The notes under the pieces: model-generated | The model's input: the letters and a program-made list of their open reading frames with translations, nothing else | Databases searched by the model: none | What the model was told of the DNA's origin: nothing | Position numbers and translations under genes: made by a program | In this document: positions 5,795 through 6,600 of the stretch, piece by piece | How positions within the stretch are numbered: position 1 is the first letter of the stretch | Layout: every line of letters starts with the position of its first letter | Source: an uncultured Chloroflexota bacterium | GTDB taxonomy: Bacteria; Chloroflexota; Anaerolineae; Aggregatilineales; Phototrophicaceae | Assembly (NCBI GenBank): GCA_937927665.1 | Contig: CALBRY010000135.1 | Span: 1-6,600 of the forward strand | Reading direction: 5' to 3' | DNA length: 6,600 nucleotides

Positions 5795-6600
5795 ATGGCA
5801 GACAACAAACCACTTGAACCCCTGATCTATGAGATCAGTTCACCGGGGCGCGTTGGCGTTCCCCTGCCCGATTGCGATGTGCCGAAATCAGAAATTCCGG
5901 CAGACTTACTGCGCGGCGATCTGAACCTGCCGGAAGTGAGCGAATTGCAAGTCGTGCGCCACTTCGTCAACCTGAGTTCGCACAACTACTCGATTGACAA
6001 AGGCTTTTATCCGCTCGGCTCTTGCACGATGAAATACAACCCGAAGCTGAACGAGGACGCGGCGCGTCTGCCCGGTTTTGCATATCTTCACCCGATGACG
6101 GATGAAGAAGGCTCACAGGGTGCGCTGGCGCTGATGTACCAGCTTCAGGAATGGCTCGCCGAGTTGAGCGGCTTCAAAGCGGTATCGCTTCAACCAGCGG
6201 CGGGCGCTCAGGGTGAACTCGCGGGCATTTTGATGATCCGCAAGTATCATATCGAGCGCGGCGATACCAAGCGCACGAAAATTCTTGTCCCGAACAGCGC
6301 ACACGGCACAAATCCGGCGACCGTTTCGATGGCGGGCTTGACGGTCGTTGAGCTTCCATCGGATGAAAACGGCGATGTTGATCTCGCGGCGCTCAAAGCG
6401 GCGTGTGATGATACGGTCGCGGGCATGATGATCACCGTGCCGAGTACGCTCGGATTGTTTGAAAGCCACATCGTCGAAGTCACAAAAGCGGTTCATGCGT
6501 GCGGCGGCTTGATGTATATGGACGGCGCGAATATGAACTCGCTGATGGGCATCGTCAAACCCGGCGAGCTCGGCTTCGACGTGATGCACTACAACCTGCA
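5795..6600 (+). CDS. gcvPB: Glycine dehydrogenase (decarboxylating) subunit 2, N-terminal part (3' end outside window)
   Basis: The first 268 codons of the PLP-binding subunit of the split P protein, a bit over half of a usual length near 480-500 residues. The frame is open to the window edge with no stop. Conserved blocks include FYPLGSCTMKYNPK (71-84), SLQPAAGAQGELAG (131-144), NSAHGTNPATVSMAG (167-181) and YMDGANMNSLMG (241-252). The last readable residues are DVMHYNL, with CA of the next codon, so the family's NLHKTF motif containing the PLP-binding lysine falls just beyond the end. The TVPSTLGLFES segment (214-224) differs from the usual TNPNTLGLFE. The ATG at 5795 is preceded by a strong AAGGAGG (5776-5782) inside the end of gcvPA, at a somewhat long 12-base spacing. 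Only one base separates it from the gcvPA stop, which suggests tight co-translation of the two subunits. Confidence 0.96.
   Translation, partial: MADNKPLEPLIYEISSPGRVGVPLPDCDVPKSEIPADLLRGDLNLPEVSELQVVRHFVNLSSHNYSIDKGFYPLGSCTMKYNPKLNEDAARLPGFAYLHPMTDEEGSQGALALMYQLQEWLAELSGFKAVSLQPAAGAQGELAGILMIRKYHIERGDTKRTKILVPNSAHGTNPATVSMAGLTVVELPSDENGDVDLAALKAACDDTVAGMMITVPSTLGLFESHIVEVTKAVHACGGLMYMDGANMNSLMGIVKPGELGFDVMHYNL

Noticed and set aside
6113..6589. Minus-strand open frame of 158 codons opposite gcvPB
   Set aside because: It lies wholly within the conserved gcvPB coding frame and its product has no family features; it is a by-product of GC-biased codon use.

Overview
The window looks like ordinary chromosomal DNA from a moderately GC-rich bacterium, most likely a member of Chloroflexota. 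This placement is an inference from three traits: a two-subunit (split) glycine decarboxylase, a membrane-anchored SCO1/SenC protein with a Thr/Pro-rich linker after its anchor, and uncharacterised proteins with no obvious proteobacterial or Firmicutes counterpart. I see no insertion sequence, CRISPR array, tRNA, rRNA or phage gene.

Left part (1-2491, + strand): the 3' end of an alanine racemase gene (alr), then after 14 bases an AlkC-type DNA glycosylase with HEAT-like repeats and a C-terminal Ig-like domain, then after 48 bases an uncharacterised three-helix membrane protein. The close spacing and shared strand suggest co-transcription, but the functions (cell-wall D-alanine, alkylation repair, unknown) do not form a pathway.

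Middle part (2488-3776): a minus-strand SCO1/SenC copper-chaperone gene converges on the membrane-protein gene so tightly that both stop codons sit in one TTAA. It is divergent from a small soluble protein of unknown function (3366-3776); the 128 bases between them must carry both promoters.

Right part (3777-6600, + strand): a glycine cleavage operon. It has a promoter-like pair, a single-aptamer glycine riboswitch, a strong intrinsic terminator that also carries one arm of a possible antiterminator, and then gcvH, gcvPA and the first 268 codons of gcvPB. These encode the lipoyl carrier protein and both subunits of the PLP-dependent decarboxylase. The riboswitch most plausibly opens the operon when glycine is abundant. 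gcvT is not next to gcvH and must be elsewhere, downstream or upstream of the window.

The most rewarding element is the gcv leader: one aptamer with an 8-bp P1, followed by two mutually exclusive pairings that would give opposite regulatory signs. I found no evidence of an entirely new multi-gene system. The genuinely unassigned items are the two uncharacterised proteins and a nested inverted repeat upstream of the gcv promoter.
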